Source: Paralvinella palmiformis
Lineage: Eukaryota; Annelida; Polychaeta; Terebellida; Alvinellidae
Reading direction: 5' to 3'
DNA length: 64,000 nucleotides
NCBI GenBank assembly: GCA_025642065.1
Contig: JAODUP010000355.1
Location: forward strand, 16,001 to 80,000
The notes below the pieces were generated by a model that worked only from the letters and a program-made list of their open reading frames with translations, was not told the origin of the DNA and ran no database searches. The number at the start of each line of letters is the position of its first letter. Position 1 is the first letter of the stretch. Shown in pieces: positions 1 through 12,190 of the stretch. The position numbers and the translations under genes are program-made.

Positions 1-90
1 CCAAAACACCCGACATCTCTCCGGAAACAAAGTACACTGTGACATAGATCATTCCGATAAACCAGAAAATCTCACTGTTAATCCACCATA

Positions 91-862
91 ATGTCCGATT
101 TATCTGAATCTTTGGACGACTATACTATTTGATCGGACGTGGATTAGAAAGAAGAAGAGTTCATCAATCACACAACAGTCTTGGGTTACCAGCATGAGCC
201 GAAGAAGAAACATTGTGACGGAAACAAGCCAAAATTGTCGGAGACTGCTAGCAGCAGCAGGCTTGTTCATCGACACAACCAAGTTCGGAGTTGGAAACAG
301 TTATCGGTTCGTTCAGTTATACACATCTATTATATTCTAAGTCTCTTTAAAATGGTTAACAATCATCATTCGTGTATCTAGTACGTCGTGATCATTCTTT
401 ATGTTGTAAATATGTAACAAAAAGGAACCATTTACCGGACGATAATCAGCTCAGTTGTCATTGTTATGATTGTACTCAGTATTGACAGTAGGCAGTAGAG
501 TAGGCCTATAGTCTATAGATATTCCAACACCACAAAAAAATATGATGCGCATCACACTTGGATTTGTACATGTAATGATGTAGCCATATTGTAGGTCTGT
601 TCTCTGGTAGTTATATTGGTCTCTTGATATTTTGTAAGTGTAAATGTTCAGAGTGTTTGGTGACGGGCGCAGATATTGAAAACTTCTGTTGTCAAAGACA
701 GTGCCAGGATCATTCAAAAGATGGAGGGTTACCCTGAGACAACCCTCACATGCATGACACAACATCAAGGATTTGTGGCCAACTACCTGAATTCCTGGAT
801 GTTGATTCCTTGCAGTATCGCCATCAACTGAGTTCCCACAATATGAGTGAGTCAAACTAATT
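91..862 (+). pseudogene. Decayed P2X7-C-terminal-domain-like gene
   Basis: Two separated coding remnants read in the same order as proteins with the cysteine-rich domain found at the C-terminus of P2X7 receptors. At 91-250 a Met-initiated acidic stretch (MSDLSESLDDYT) is interrupted by two in-frame stops and then reads EEEFINHTTVLGYQHEP, resembling the acidic leader of the stand-alone family members. At 670-860 the reading passes through three frames: ENFCCQ, then KMEGYPETTLTCMTQHQGF followed by a conserved-looking Trp, then SLQYRHQ. The paired Cys, the C-x-T-x-H-x-GF block and the Q-Y-R-x-Q block fit the zinc-binding core. The usual W-C-x-C motif was not found. At least two frameshifts plus stops make it non-functional. 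The match rests on remembered motifs. Confidence 0.5.
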
Positions 863-2670
863 ATACATTGCAATATCTTTAAAGGAAACTTTAATTGCAT
901 AACTGAATCATTAGTAACGTGACATAGTCACGATATAAATATCAATGTTATCATACATAAACCTAATCCAAATATCCCATAATACAGTACATGTTGCAAG
1001 AAATGTTCACATCAACATTTTATTGACAGTAACGGAAAAATGTATTTTTTTCCAGAATTTACAGGCATACAACTTATAGACAACTGGTCTGGGGTATAGT
1101 TGTGCATAACAACTAGCTTCCACTGCACTTGTGTGTCGTCAACAAGATCAGGGAAACATTCCCTAGCCCAGACGGAAAACACACTGGATAAAAATGGCCA
1201 ACCTAGAAATCTACTATGTGATTTGTATAATAAATCTTAGAGCCATTAAAAATCTTATTTTCTATATCGACCATTTGCTGTTTGTCACATTCAGTACAAT
1301 ATTAAAAGTTTGACAGATTTGTTTATTACTGCATGCTTTTTATTTTATTACAAAAAATAAACTTGCACGACAAATCATAGCACCAGTGAATAGATTTTGT
1401 ATCAGTGTAAATTAAAAACATAATGCAACTGGTGTGTTGTGTTACTGCTTCATCTTTGTTTGGGTGGTAAAAAACAAATGCCATTGCTTCTGGCTGCTTC
1501 CTTACAGAGCTCTGTGATTGAGTTTCGCAGACCAAAGGGACCGTCTTCTTCATAAGATGTCACCAGTTGTCGCATCAGCAATCATGCATAGACTGTAAGG
1601 GCTCTTCCAGAAATAATTATATAAGGGTGGCGAAAGGCACCCTTTTTTTACCCCCATCCAACCACCCATAATTTACTTGAGATAATATTCCCCATTAAAT
1701 ATGGCATCCGTATATATGAAATGTTCCCATTTTATCAAGTAGTCTCATTTTGTATGCCATAGTTATAATATTTTTTTAAAGATTAATACCCTTCCTGCGG
1801 GTTTGCTAATAAATATCTTTTATATACATGATCTGTTAGCTTGCTAGAAGTATGCATTTGTGATCATATTCATCCTAGATTGTGTTTTAGTCTGTGATTT
1901 GTTGTACGTATACAAACCTAAGTATAAGGATATAATCATTGTCCCCTGGAAGAATTGCCAATTTCTGCATTATAGCATTCCCCGGGATAAATTATGATAG
2001 TATGCAGCATCCAAGTGGAATACGTGGCCTCAAAAATCGGGTTAAAAGGTCTGAATAGGTCAAACACTGTGGTTTTGATGCCATTAGATTCAGACATATC
2101 TGAATTTTATCAATCCAGTCCCTGGCCATGACACACCACAAACATTTATTGCAAAGACATCACCACAGTTCACAGTGATATTGACATTTCTTTGTGGTTC
2201 TACATAAAATATACACGGTGTTCAATTTCTTGACACCCACCCATCACCTACATAGATTTGCACAAAACCGACTAACAACAATTAAACCACCATCCATAAT
2301 TTTTCTATTGCTCAGACGCCATCACCCATGAATTACTAGCAAAACCGCTGCCTGTGAGCCCATATATAGTTAGACCTGGATTAGCCATAACAATGCATGG
2401 CCAAATTATGGTCGTCTCCACTCACTTTCTTTGTAGTATTTATAACCAGAATGAAAAGAACAGTGTAAACATTTGAGCTTGGCACACTGAGAGAAACGAC
2501 ACGATAACAGTTTTGACAATTCTTAATGGCACTGAGGCATCAACCAAGACAACTTCATGATCACCACTGACTGTATATGAGGCACAATGCATTAGGTTAA
2601 AAAAAACCAGCAGATCTCAGATCAGCAACGCTTCAATTTGATAATCTGGAATGAGCCCACTGCTCATGAA
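863..2670. other. No recognised gene
   Basis: AT-rich sequence with short, uninterpretable ORFs on both strands. No repeat, RNA gene or conserved motif was recognised. Confidence 0.5.
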
Positions 2671-2672
2671 TA

Positions 2673-3052
2673 CTAACATTTTGTATAGGTTTTCACTGGT
2701 TTCAGTTGAGTGCCTCGATCGGTCCGACATTTGACAGGTGTCTGACACACCACACCTTGAATGTAGTCAAAGGGTGGCTGAACAGACTCAGAGTCAGGTG
2801 CGACTGCATCTTTTCTGTTGGCTGCCCACAGCATGACAATGAAGCTGTACTGTCTGGACACTGCCAGGCAACAAAGTCTTTTTCCACTTCAGTGCCCCTC
2901 CTGCCAACAACAAGGCTTCCTTTCCATGCTGTAGTACTGTGGCAAAATATGGGGTTCACACACAACACTTCGGCAGCCTGTGAACTCTCATAAAGCGAAC
3001 CTATTGCCTCCGCAGACCCTATTCCTTTGTTTGTATTGTCACAATTATACAC
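2673..3052 (-). CDS. Unrecognised ORF pair, possible decayed coding sequence
   Basis: Two overlapping reverse-strand frames are open across this GC-richer patch: 116 codons at 2,702-3,052 and 62 codons at 2,673-2,861. The composition is less repetitive than the surroundings, and one frame reads like folded-protein sequence (Cys, Trp and Gly spread throughout). No family is recognised and no splice site or start context favours either frame. It may be a remnant of a transposase or host gene whose frame has been broken, or chance. Confidence 0.15.
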
Positions 3053-5189
3053 GACATACCATTTAACCAGCGTTAAAGATTAAGTAAATTCACAAGATCG
3101 ATCGAAGTTGTTGGGTGATAATAGGTGTTGACATGCAAATCTCCCATATAAGTGACTGGGTTCTAGGTGTGACGTCAGCGGCTGGGGCTACCTCGTTACC
3201 ACCAAAATTCACGGGGGGTAAATCCAGCAGAATATGGAGTGTTCTAACATTATTTATGGTAAATTCATGGGGAAAGCTTAGTCAACACAATTTATGACCA
3301 GACATAGTCCATTTTCATACGACACCACGGCTGATGTGTAGAGCAAATCTAATGCTTGCAGCAGTAAAGATGGACAGTGTCAAAATTATTAATAACATAC
3401 GACACTGAACAACCAAGCTAATGCTGATGTGTTACGAATTTCTCGTACTTAATACTGGACATAGTAATAGGACGCGGAACGTACCAGTCTATCAGCATAG
3501 AATATGAAGTCACTTCTGCTGGTGCCCCTGAAAAATAAAGGACGCCTAAATTAATAAATCAGTTACGCTTGGTTTTAATGTATAGCAAAATAGAAACCAC
3601 AGTGACACCAATAAATTACTGTTCACTAGGTTTGGGGTTTTTACTATAAAAAACCTATTTGTGACATTACAACATTGTAAAAAAAACTGTTAATAATCGT
3701 AAAATACTGTACAAAACGTTATTCGTTATATTATTTATAAGCCAATTGTACTACTACTAGTTCTAGTTATTAAACATATTTATGCAATAGTGTCTTTACT
3801 CAAAAGTTTCAAACACATTTCATTTCATCGAGGACCTTCCACCAATTAATCGCTGAGAGTTTGGTAGCAACATTAGTGAAAATGTAGATGGAAAAGATGC
3901 TTGTGGCTGATTGTTTATCAGTGAGGCGCTGAAACTTGCGACTTCTGTAGTTTCCATTTGGTGGCAGTGTCTAATTGCTTTGCTGTAAGATTTACACCTT
4001 TGTACGAGGGATGAAGCACGTAGGCAACTACTGGTATGTATTCATCGGTGACGGTCAACTAGACTGGACATTGGGTTATCATAATAGGGATTAGTCTGTT
4101 AACCCAATTGCTGTTTATGTACTACAGTCATGCTGTAGCAGATGTTATACTGTTATCATTATACCATTTCATAACTGCCTTTTTTTATATTTTAGTCAGT
4201 GTAAAAAACCTGTGATTTTACATGACGTTAATATATAGTGTTAATAACATCTGTGTAAAAAACCTGTCAACCCTGCTGTTCACTTTCTAAACATAACCCA
4301 CACTGAGCGGCTATTTCTCAACAGCAACATACACGCACACCTATAAAATGACATCATGCATTGCCATTAGTAAAACAGTGTATATGATCACTTTAAATCA
4401 AAGGAAATTGCCTCATACCATATTAGACAAGTGGCCAATCATCATCTAATGATCTATGATGGAAATAAATGTCCTCAAAATAATACTATGTACCAAGTAT
4501 TTATCTTTCAGGACAGAATTACAATTTTCCAGGACAAAGTATACAAGATTTAAAGGTAATAAACCAAGATACTTGTGAAAAACCACATCATATCTATTCA
4601 ATGTTATGATCGATTGTTGATATTTTTATGGTACAGCCTCCTCTTCACCCCTTCGGCTGTCTGATCCACCCACTTTTATTTGAAGTTTAACCAACAAAGG
4701 ATATCAATACTATGTACCACTATTCCCATTCTTCTACAGACATAATATTTATTCACAAGCAATAATATGTCTTTTTCCAGTATGAGTGGGAACCCCGACT
4801 TGTTGCAGGATGGACACCTATTATGATAATAGTATTATCTGATGTTCATCTGTGCTTACTCTAGATATAAATGAATGCTACACATTTTGCTTTATCCTCT
4901 ACCTTGTACTTATACAGGAATTTGACAAATTCTCACCAAGGCTACCAATTTCAATATTTTATGCTGCCAACATCATATAACTAATCATGGTAATTCTCAT
5001 GAGTTGTAATATTATTTGGGATGACAATCTTCTTTATGCAATATTGTTGTCTGAAGAAAGTCATCAAGAGGCAACCATAATTAATGTGAAGTCACAAGTG
5101 CAGTTCTGCTTACCCAAGAACAGTAAGCATTATAATATCTCCTGTATGGTCTTCCAAGCACACTGATGACACGGCTAAAGAAACTACAG
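3053..5189. other. No recognised gene
   Basis: AT-rich intergenic or intronic sequence without recognisable coding blocks. I searched the reverse strand here for further UPRT exons and found none. Confidence 0.45.
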
Positions 5190-5705
5190 AATTCTTCTGC
5201 CAGGTCAGTCACTCGCTCTCATAAAAGATAACATATAACACCAGTCTTGAACTCCCTGCATTGGCTTCCGGTTATATATAGGTCGCAGTACAAAATTTTG
5301 ATGTACACTTTTAAGGCACTGCCCCTCAGTACTTAGACTTAGAGGAACTTGCCATTCTGTATCAGCCGACAAGGTCTCTACGGTCTGAGTCTGGAGCATT
5401 CTTAGCCGTACCAACAACATGTGGAGTGACATACGGTAATAGATGTTTCAGAAAGGCTGCTGCAACCTTATGGAATAATCTTACAGTAACCATCAGAAAG
5501 TGCAAGACCCTTGATACCTTCAAAAAACTAATCTTTTTGTTTCAGCTTTTCCTAGCTGAATGTATTTGGCTGGAAAGAATTATGTATTTTTAAAGATGTA
5601 AATCTGTTAGATCCATATGAATTATTTATTGTCAAGTGCCTTAGAGTAACCTACTTACAGTTTATATAGGGCGCTATATAAAATTTTGTATATTATAATA
5701 ATATA
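5190..5705 (+). mobile_element. LINE 3' end (L2/CR1-like group, family 2)
   Basis: Forward-strand translation gives the C-terminal tail of a non-LTR retrotransposon polyprotein in pieces: a LHWLPV-like block near 5,255, the stretch QPTRSLRSESG, then GNRCFRKAAATLWNNL and a KTLDTFKKL block. The arrangement of TLWNxLP-like and FKKxL-like motifs is typical of CR1/L2/Crack-type elements. A 3' UTR follows, ending in GGGCGCTATATAAA and short TA-rich sequence, as in 3' tails recognised by such RTs. It is 5'-truncated with frameshifts. The remnants at 31.1-32.8 kb and 38.3-39.7 kb belong to the same family. Confidence 0.75.
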
Positions 5706-6647
5706 AATGTCATATACACAATAAAAATACCTCAAGTGGGTCACTGGAAAAGGGTCCCTTAATTGTACTTCCCATGTATGACTATCTCCCAGGTTAAACC
5801 AACAAATCAATAACACCATTTCTCAAAATATGATTTTATCTCCCACCACCCATGTTTTACTTCTCAGATCATGCAAATCAAGGTCTCGAGATGGCCATGG
5901 TGGCATCTTAAAATAGTTTTCTTCATTGAAAAATGTTTAAATTGCTGGGTGAATACAGCTGCTAGGTTAAAAAAGGTGTGCTACTGCTAGGTGCCTTGTC
6001 AAATGTAAGTACAAGTGAAAATTAGAAAACAGATGCTCAGCCCAACAGGATATTGTCAAATCTCACCTTTTTATGTGATCATTGGCATGGCTAACTCAGC
6101 AGACTTGTTTAAATTATATGTCAAAGTGGAACAGAAGTATATGGTTACGTCTATGGCATAAAATGCAACGGTTGCAGATATATGACAGTATGTCAAATAT
6201 GAAGTTGTTGTTAGTGTTACTGTTATCTAGACCTGAATGGCTGAGCACTGAATCAATTGCAGTCACAATATCATAAACTGAGATTCCTAGATTTTATGTT
6301 AAAATATGCCAGGCCAGTTACTCTAGGCCAGTCCAGATATCCATCTGCCGAACCACAGACTTGGAATTGTGTAATAAAAATTAGTGGGCGATAAAATATG
6401 AAACAAGTCGAATACTGGCTGCGCCGAAAGTTTTCGTTACTCGGAATTGAAATTCACCAACATCATCGTGAATTTAAACCTCGCCTATAATTGTAGCAAC
6501 GGTGGGTGACCAACCAGTGACACCGCGACTGCTAGCCAAAACCATGACTTTATCAGTAACAGCAGCCAAACAATCAGGACCGAGTCAGAAGACGTACACG
6601 CGGTTTATCAACTTCGTCCGTACAGATATTTAACAAGCGTAGCTTAC
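5706..6647. other. No recognised gene; probable UPRT intron 1
   Basis: This stretch lies immediately downstream (on the reverse strand) of the UPRT-like first exon and would be the beginning of its first intron. It becomes more GC- and CpG-rich after about 6,410. A 64-codon forward ORF at 6,082 has no recognisable features. Confidence 0.4.
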
Positions 6648-6781
6648 TTGTCTCGCAGAACAGTCTGTAACTCCTTTATCTGATCAGTGACCCGAATACG
6701 AATAAGATTTGGCCCAAACTCGTCGGCATAGTCCGTCCCGTTCGTGACATGCATGGGATTCGGGATGATATCGGGCTCCAT
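6648..6781 (-). CDS. UPRT: UPRT homolog, first coding exon
   Basis: Met-initiated exon of 44 codons plus 2 nt, ending at a consensus donor (AA|GTAAGC). The C-terminal half, RVTDQIKELQTVLRDK, closely resembles animal uracil phosphoribosyltransferase homologs just before the PRTase core, where vertebrate proteins read NDQIRELQTIIRDK. The upstream part (MEPDIIPNPMHV and following) is unlike the vertebrate N-terminus, as expected for the variable leader of this family. UPRT-fold proteins use PRPP and uracil in pyrimidine salvage, though animal homologs may lack activity. The first exon contains no catalytic residues. No further exon was found between here and position 1, so the rest would lie left of the window. 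Upstream sequence (6,782-6,900 on the reverse strand) is CpG-bearing and could be 5' UTR or promoter. Confidence 0.7.
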
Positions 6782-7605
6782 TCTTTGACAAACTATTCGC
6801 CATCAAAACAATAACACCACCACGTTAACCCAGTGGGTGGCCGGATCACTGTTTGTTTGTGCGTATTCTACTTCCGCCGAAAAAAAGAGTGCCAGGTTAC
6901 TCCGCTCTTAAGTCGAGGATCTGAATTGAACGCCCACATTATGTGTGTAAATTATTAGTCACTGCCTTTATATCGTCACAGACCTTATATATTTATATTT
7001 AGAAATGTTTAATTGTGTAGCATATATATATATATATATATATATATATCGCGGGTAAAGCAGTAGATAATCCCAGTTGCTAAGACTATGCATGCAACAA
7101 ATTTTATTTATTTATAACAATAGGAATATTTATACTTTTGATTAATTTCACTATATAGAAACACCTAATCAGTTTGTGGTAAGCAGCAAAAATATATTTA
7201 AGTCGTGGTGTGGAAATAAAATTGTTCTGTGGCTTTTTAGAGTATTGTTTTGCTCCTAAGCTAAAGATTATTTTATTTCAATTGTATGCGTACATTGATT
7301 TGAAGAAATTATATGATAAATCGATCTGTTTATTATATTAGGTTTTTTTAAATAGAAAAGCTAAAGCTGTTTTTTTTAAATTTAAATTAGAAATCCTAAC
7401 TTTAAACTCACTCAACCATGACATAAATAAAGATCTTGTTTTAATTTTGATTATTTTATTGCATTACCGACTGCATTTTCACTTTGACTGGCAATTATGT
7501 ATATTCTTATATATTTCTATTATTTTATTTTATTATAAAATTATCCAAAATGCGTTTTACATTGTGATATACTTATCAAAGGAACATACCACATTAATGA
7601 TTAAG
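6782..7605. other. UPRT upstream region and intergenic sequence
   Basis: Contains the presumed 5' flank of the UPRT-like exon, a (TA)14 run at 7,022-7,049, and AT-rich sequence without recognisable coding potential. Confidence 0.4.
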
Positions 7606-7607
7606 CC

Positions 7608-7647
<40 letters not shown>

Positions 7648-7740
7648 TAGCACTTATTATAGCGCCACATTATAGCACTTATTATAGCGCCACATATCCT
7701 AATGCTTAGTTCAAGGGTGCTTTACCAAGTGTAGGTAAGC
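7606..7740 (-). mobile_element. LINE 3' tail with (TTA)n
   Basis: A (TAA)n run at 7,606-7,647 abuts two tandem copies of a 25-26-bp unit containing TTATTATAGCGCCACA (7,648-7,698). It is followed by sequence whose complement reads like a LINE 3' UTR ending in GCGCTATAATAAGTGC. Read on the reverse strand this is a typical 3' tail with a triplet microsatellite. No coding sequence is attached. Confidence 0.45.
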
Positions 7741-8559
7741 GAGTATCAGCAAATATTTGAATTATGTTTTGAGAATATAGTATATTTCGCGGATTTCATG
7801 CTTTAGGTTAGAGCACACCGTGTTTTGGTAGCTCTAATTCACCTTTACGAAAACAAAAAGAAAATTATTCTTTAAATTATATACAGATCTATAGCCCAGT
7901 TGTTTGTATGTTCACCTATTACAATGATGTCCTTAGAAGAAAGAATAAACTATTCTCATCGTGGGGAGGGGATACACTGGAAAAAAGATAGACGTCTCTG
8001 GAAATAAGACATGATCTGATACGCTTATCGAATTGTTACCATTAATGGATGATGAGCAGTCACGTGTGAAGATTTGCATAGGTTGAGTGCAAGCGTGATG
8101 CACCGGGATGTGTACTGCCTCGACTGGATATTGACAATATCCCGGAAATTAAGGGAGCCGTGGATACACAGGATCCGCCCCCAATACATGATTTAAAACT
8201 AATTATTATTCAGAGACGTAATCCTGTCTGAGTGAATGTGATATTTATCCTCCTCCCACGGAACGCTCTATCTTACAAAGACGGCCTCGCTAAAGTGAAA
8301 AGAATATTCACTTCACGCTGCATCCTGTAGAACAAGACTAAACTAAATTAATCCATCAAACTTTAGCATCAAAGACTTTTCAAAGATCCAAATAAGATTT
8401 GAATAGAAATTCTAGAGTAATAGGCAACGTTTACAGGCTTCAATCACCTATATCACGCATTAAGCAACAAATCACGTTTTGTTCTGAGTAATTACCTGTC
8501 AATAGGAATCGGAAAATCCTAGTGGAAGTGAAATATTCTGATTGTATTGAAAGATTTTT
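7741..8559. other. No recognised gene
   Basis: Sequence of more balanced composition than the surroundings. Short reverse frames around 7,950-8,200 look faintly coding but could not be assigned. Confidence 0.3.
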
Positions 8560-9830
8560 TGACCGAAGAAAGTCGAAGCTTCTTGGATGGAAATCCAGTA
8601 CAGTGCCAAGTCGACCTGAATGCGACGGGTACTGGCGTATAACCCATTCGCGTACAGAACTGAATGGAATAGGATAGCGGGGTTAGCTAAATAATATGAG
8701 AGGAATTGGGAAAGTAAGACGAACCTCTCGGGTTCATATAATCGTGAGATTCCACCGTTAACATTATTTTCGGTTCAAGCTCCTGAACCTCTTCACGGCT
8801 GATATGAAGGTTATCTGCTTCGGGCCGCGTCGATTTCGACTGGGTGTAGTAGCAACAAGTATGATATAGGAAAGTATCAGCTGCAATATGAGAAACTTCA
8901 ATATAAAATAAGATTTACTGGGCAGGTGTTCGCCGAGTAAACTTGGCCACTGAAATGATCTATTACTTAGCCACCGCATCTTATAGTCGTTCATCTGTTT
9001 TGTGTTTCAACCACCAGAGATCACCTGGGATGGGCAATTTATTATTCTACAGATGTACATCTGACAACTTTGGATTTAAATCGGCGACCCGCAGTACGGT
9101 CTTTATGCTCTGGAAAATTTCTAGGGGAGTTCCGTTAGCACATTCTCCGTCTCCAGCGACATGTAAAGGAAGGTATGCCAGCACTATTTGAACGATTTAG
9201 CCAAAATACAGATTTACCTAACAGCCGGATTAGGACAAAATCATAAGCTAGACAACGTCCCCTCGTTGTCAAGTTGGCGAGGAAAGTCGTCAAGATACGA
9301 GACGACGTTTGACGTGTTATACGTCTCGGCTACGACGTGACATACTGTGGTAGGGAATAGGCAGAAAATATGCCAAAACTCAGCCAGGTGTCTATCAACG
9401 CACAGTTCGTTGGTGTCGTTTGGAAATTTTTGCGTTTTAGTCCAGACGTTGTATACTTAGACTGGTAGATTTCAATTACTCTGATGGCAGAGACCAGGTC
9501 CAGTTTAATATCATGATATTATCCTGACGTGGTAGATTCAGAATCCTATAGCGGATATCAAATGTGGACGGACTATTACTATTCTATTGTGTTCATGGTT
9601 GGGTGCACTTTGTGTTTCCGGTTTCTGAAAAATTAAGCAAGTCGTGATTCTCGGAGTCTACAAAGCTATGCGGCATGGTCTCTGCGTCTACAATATAAAA
9701 TCAGCCTGTCATTTCATTAATTGGGAATTCTCGATTTCGATCATCCAGAGGCAGCTCAATCGTCCATGCCGCGGGATATGAGAGTGTTAATTGCGTTCTA
9801 ACTTACCCCCGTTTGTGTTTACATTGAGTT
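8560..9830 (-). pseudogene. Decayed unrecognised coding sequence
   Basis: The reverse strand carries successive open stretches that shift frame often, with little low-complexity sequence. Reading downstream, these include IELPLDDRNREFPINEMTG near 9,760, a stretch beginning VCHVVAETYNTSNVVSYLDD near 9,310, AYLPLHVAGDGECANGTP near 9,160, and SHIAADTFLYHTCCYY near 8,880. The HVAGDGEC block faintly recalls the D-G-x-C box of OTU-type cysteine proteases, which also occur in large multi-copy families in molluscs, but the following catalytic context is not preserved. Several frameshifts and stops make this non-functional. The identity is open, and an old transposon or gene-family pseudogene are both possible. 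Confidence 0.3.
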
Positions 9831-10434
9831 ATCCTCATTGTGAAGATGACTATCCAACCTTAGTTGAACTGGCAGCGCCCATGAAATGTTTTGGAGTAGC
9901 ACCACGTTGGTTGTTATAGATAAGCTTTATAGATAAGCTTTATAGATAAGCTTTATTGTGTACATAAGAGGCTGGATGCCCATGGTACAAAGTACTTGCA
10001 CAATTGTGCGTATGACAACTAATAGGTGCATAAACATTCAAAATCCAAATTATTCATGTTATGAACATCTAGAGCGTGGTAAACATATTTAGACAGATTG
10101 ATATTTACATATTTGTTATTGCACGAAAAGAGTTATCACGAAGGATGCCTTGCTGGAAAGTATATCTGAAGTGTTATACGAATGACGTTATTTACACAAA
10201 ACATGCACATTCTTTCGTTTTTTTTTGGCAATGTACCTCTAAATATTTCAATAGATAATTTGTGATTTGTACATCAAAATTTAGCTAAAGCAATTTTATA
10301 TTTCTTTTGCAAATTTACCGTGTTATTAGGCTCTAGTTGTAGTGAAGATTTGAATTGGCAATATGTCGACAATTTTGACATGGAATTAATTTCAGCAGAC
10401 CAATTTTGCGCGGCGCAATCTCGTAGCTTGCTTG
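9831..10434. other. Intergenic, with a 15-bp tandem triplet
   Basis: At about 9,918-9,955 the unit TAGATAAGCTTTA is repeated three times in tandem. The rest is AT-rich with no recognised gene. Confidence 0.5.
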
Positions 10435-10765
10435 CTTATGTTTCGGGGAGAATCCCCAGCTGTCGCTTGACTATCTCTTCCCCCACCACTCACAGGGGAG
10501 CAGTACGGAAAGATGGAGCCAAAATACCCATAGGGTGGTCACTGCCAGAGTGTTTTACGTCTTCATGGGGTCTTTAACGTCCCCCTTTATTTTTTAATAA
10601 TTCAGTGGAGACGGCAGCCCCATTTAACGTGATCAGCCACTCGCGATGTTGTGAGCTTAGAAATTAAACTCTGGAAAAGTTTTGACCTATTGAGGGATCG
10701 AAACTGTGACCCTTGGCACCAAGTGCCACGTCCTTAACAACTAGGCCATCTCGTAGCCGTACCAG
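10435..10765 (-). mobile_element. tRNA-derived SINE, family 1, copy 1
   Basis: Shares a body of about 330 bp with the copies at 30.35 and 54.06 kb (GGGGAGCAGTACGGAAAGAT, then TTTAACGT, then GGAGACGGCAG). On the reverse strand its head has tRNA-like promoter boxes: an A-box-like TGGCCTAG...TTAAG near 10,735-10,748 and a decayed B box (GTTTCGATCCC) near 10,695. It is the most diverged of the three copies. Confidence 0.75.
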
Positions 10766-12129
10766 AGAGCTTATAATAGAGAGGTGTTACTCGTGATGAG
10801 CCATTTTGTATTTTGAACCAATAGCGCACCTAGCGGCCGGGTGCCCTTCTCATAGCGGCAATTACCAAATAATCAAAAGATCTCTGGTTGTACACATGTG
10901 ATCGTGTACGTGTGTGCCAGATGGTTAAAATGAATTGCCAATACTAGTACTCTATGTTACATGAGCACATACTCTCTTACTAATTAACACTTTAATTGTT
11001 CATACATTATATCGAAAAAACAAACAGTCCTGTCACTTCACAGTGAACGCCATTTCCTAAAGTAACCTGACCAGATTTTGTTTGCTATTAGGCACATCTT
11101 ATTGACTATTTTATAACAAAGAATTTATTAACTGCTGTTCAAAGACGGTAACATTGATAATAATAACAGTAACAATAATAAATATGATAGGCAAATTAGT
11201 GTTAGCCAGTATTACAGTTATGAAACTAAGTGGTTATTAAATGGCATGGTTTGAATTACTTTGGTAGCGAAAAGATTCGTGCCGATTGATAAAAGGGTAC
11301 GATTTGTTTTACTGTTTATTAAAAATTGCTCTTTTATGGAGTTTCTTCTTTATTTACTGGTTGCTAAGAGTTATATTCGTCTTTCTTGTCACATATCTCA
11401 GAAAAATGCAACATTATGTGCTATTAATTATTTTGTGTTGTAATTATTGGATGACCTGTATTGAGATATATTTTATCAAAGAATATTGACTCCAAGGGTT
11501 AGAACCGGCTTTTGCCAAATATTTTCCTGTCCGTCAGATTTTTTTGATTTAAATGATAATAAATCAATTCATTTTTTAAATAAGCCATTTTTATTAAAAA
11601 TTTGAATTATGTTTTATAGAATTTTTGTGACTAATTTGATAAGTTCCTAACAAGGACCTTATTTTCTATAACGTCTCTTCTAGTTAACATTATTGTGATT
11701 TCCGGTACTCGTGTCAGTTGTTGTTGCTGTTGTTGTTGTTGTTACGCTCAGCGCTAGTCACATCAGGAACGTATGGGCGAGATGCAAATCATTTCGATAT
11801 AAAGTAACTAAAATATAGGAACGAAACGTTATGACGGTAGGTAATAAAATGGCTGGAGCCTCGAACAGCTTTATATGTCATTAATTTTGAACATCTATTA
11901 TTTTGTGTTGTTTCCAAGAAATGCGAGTTTGAAAGCGAAAAACTTCTGGTAATCCAATATATATATATAGTGCTGCCACTTAGCGAGAAACAAAGTAATT
12001 ACTCCAGCCAGTTTGTTACAGTTGGATTTGACTGTTTACAGTTAAGTCTTCCAAGTTAAGTATAATTAATACTTTCAAATATTGTGGTTTTTAAAGCAAT
12101 TGTCATGCATCCATGCAGCAGTTGTGTAC

Positions 12130-12190
<61 letters not shown>

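Noticed and set aside
2673..3052. piggyBac-type transposase remnant
   Set aside because: A vague resemblance of Lys/Trp-rich pieces was considered, but no catalytic Asp context or terminal repeats could be shown.
5205..5432. 75-codon reverse ORF
   Set aside because: It is the antisense shadow of the forward LINE C-terminal coding sequence.
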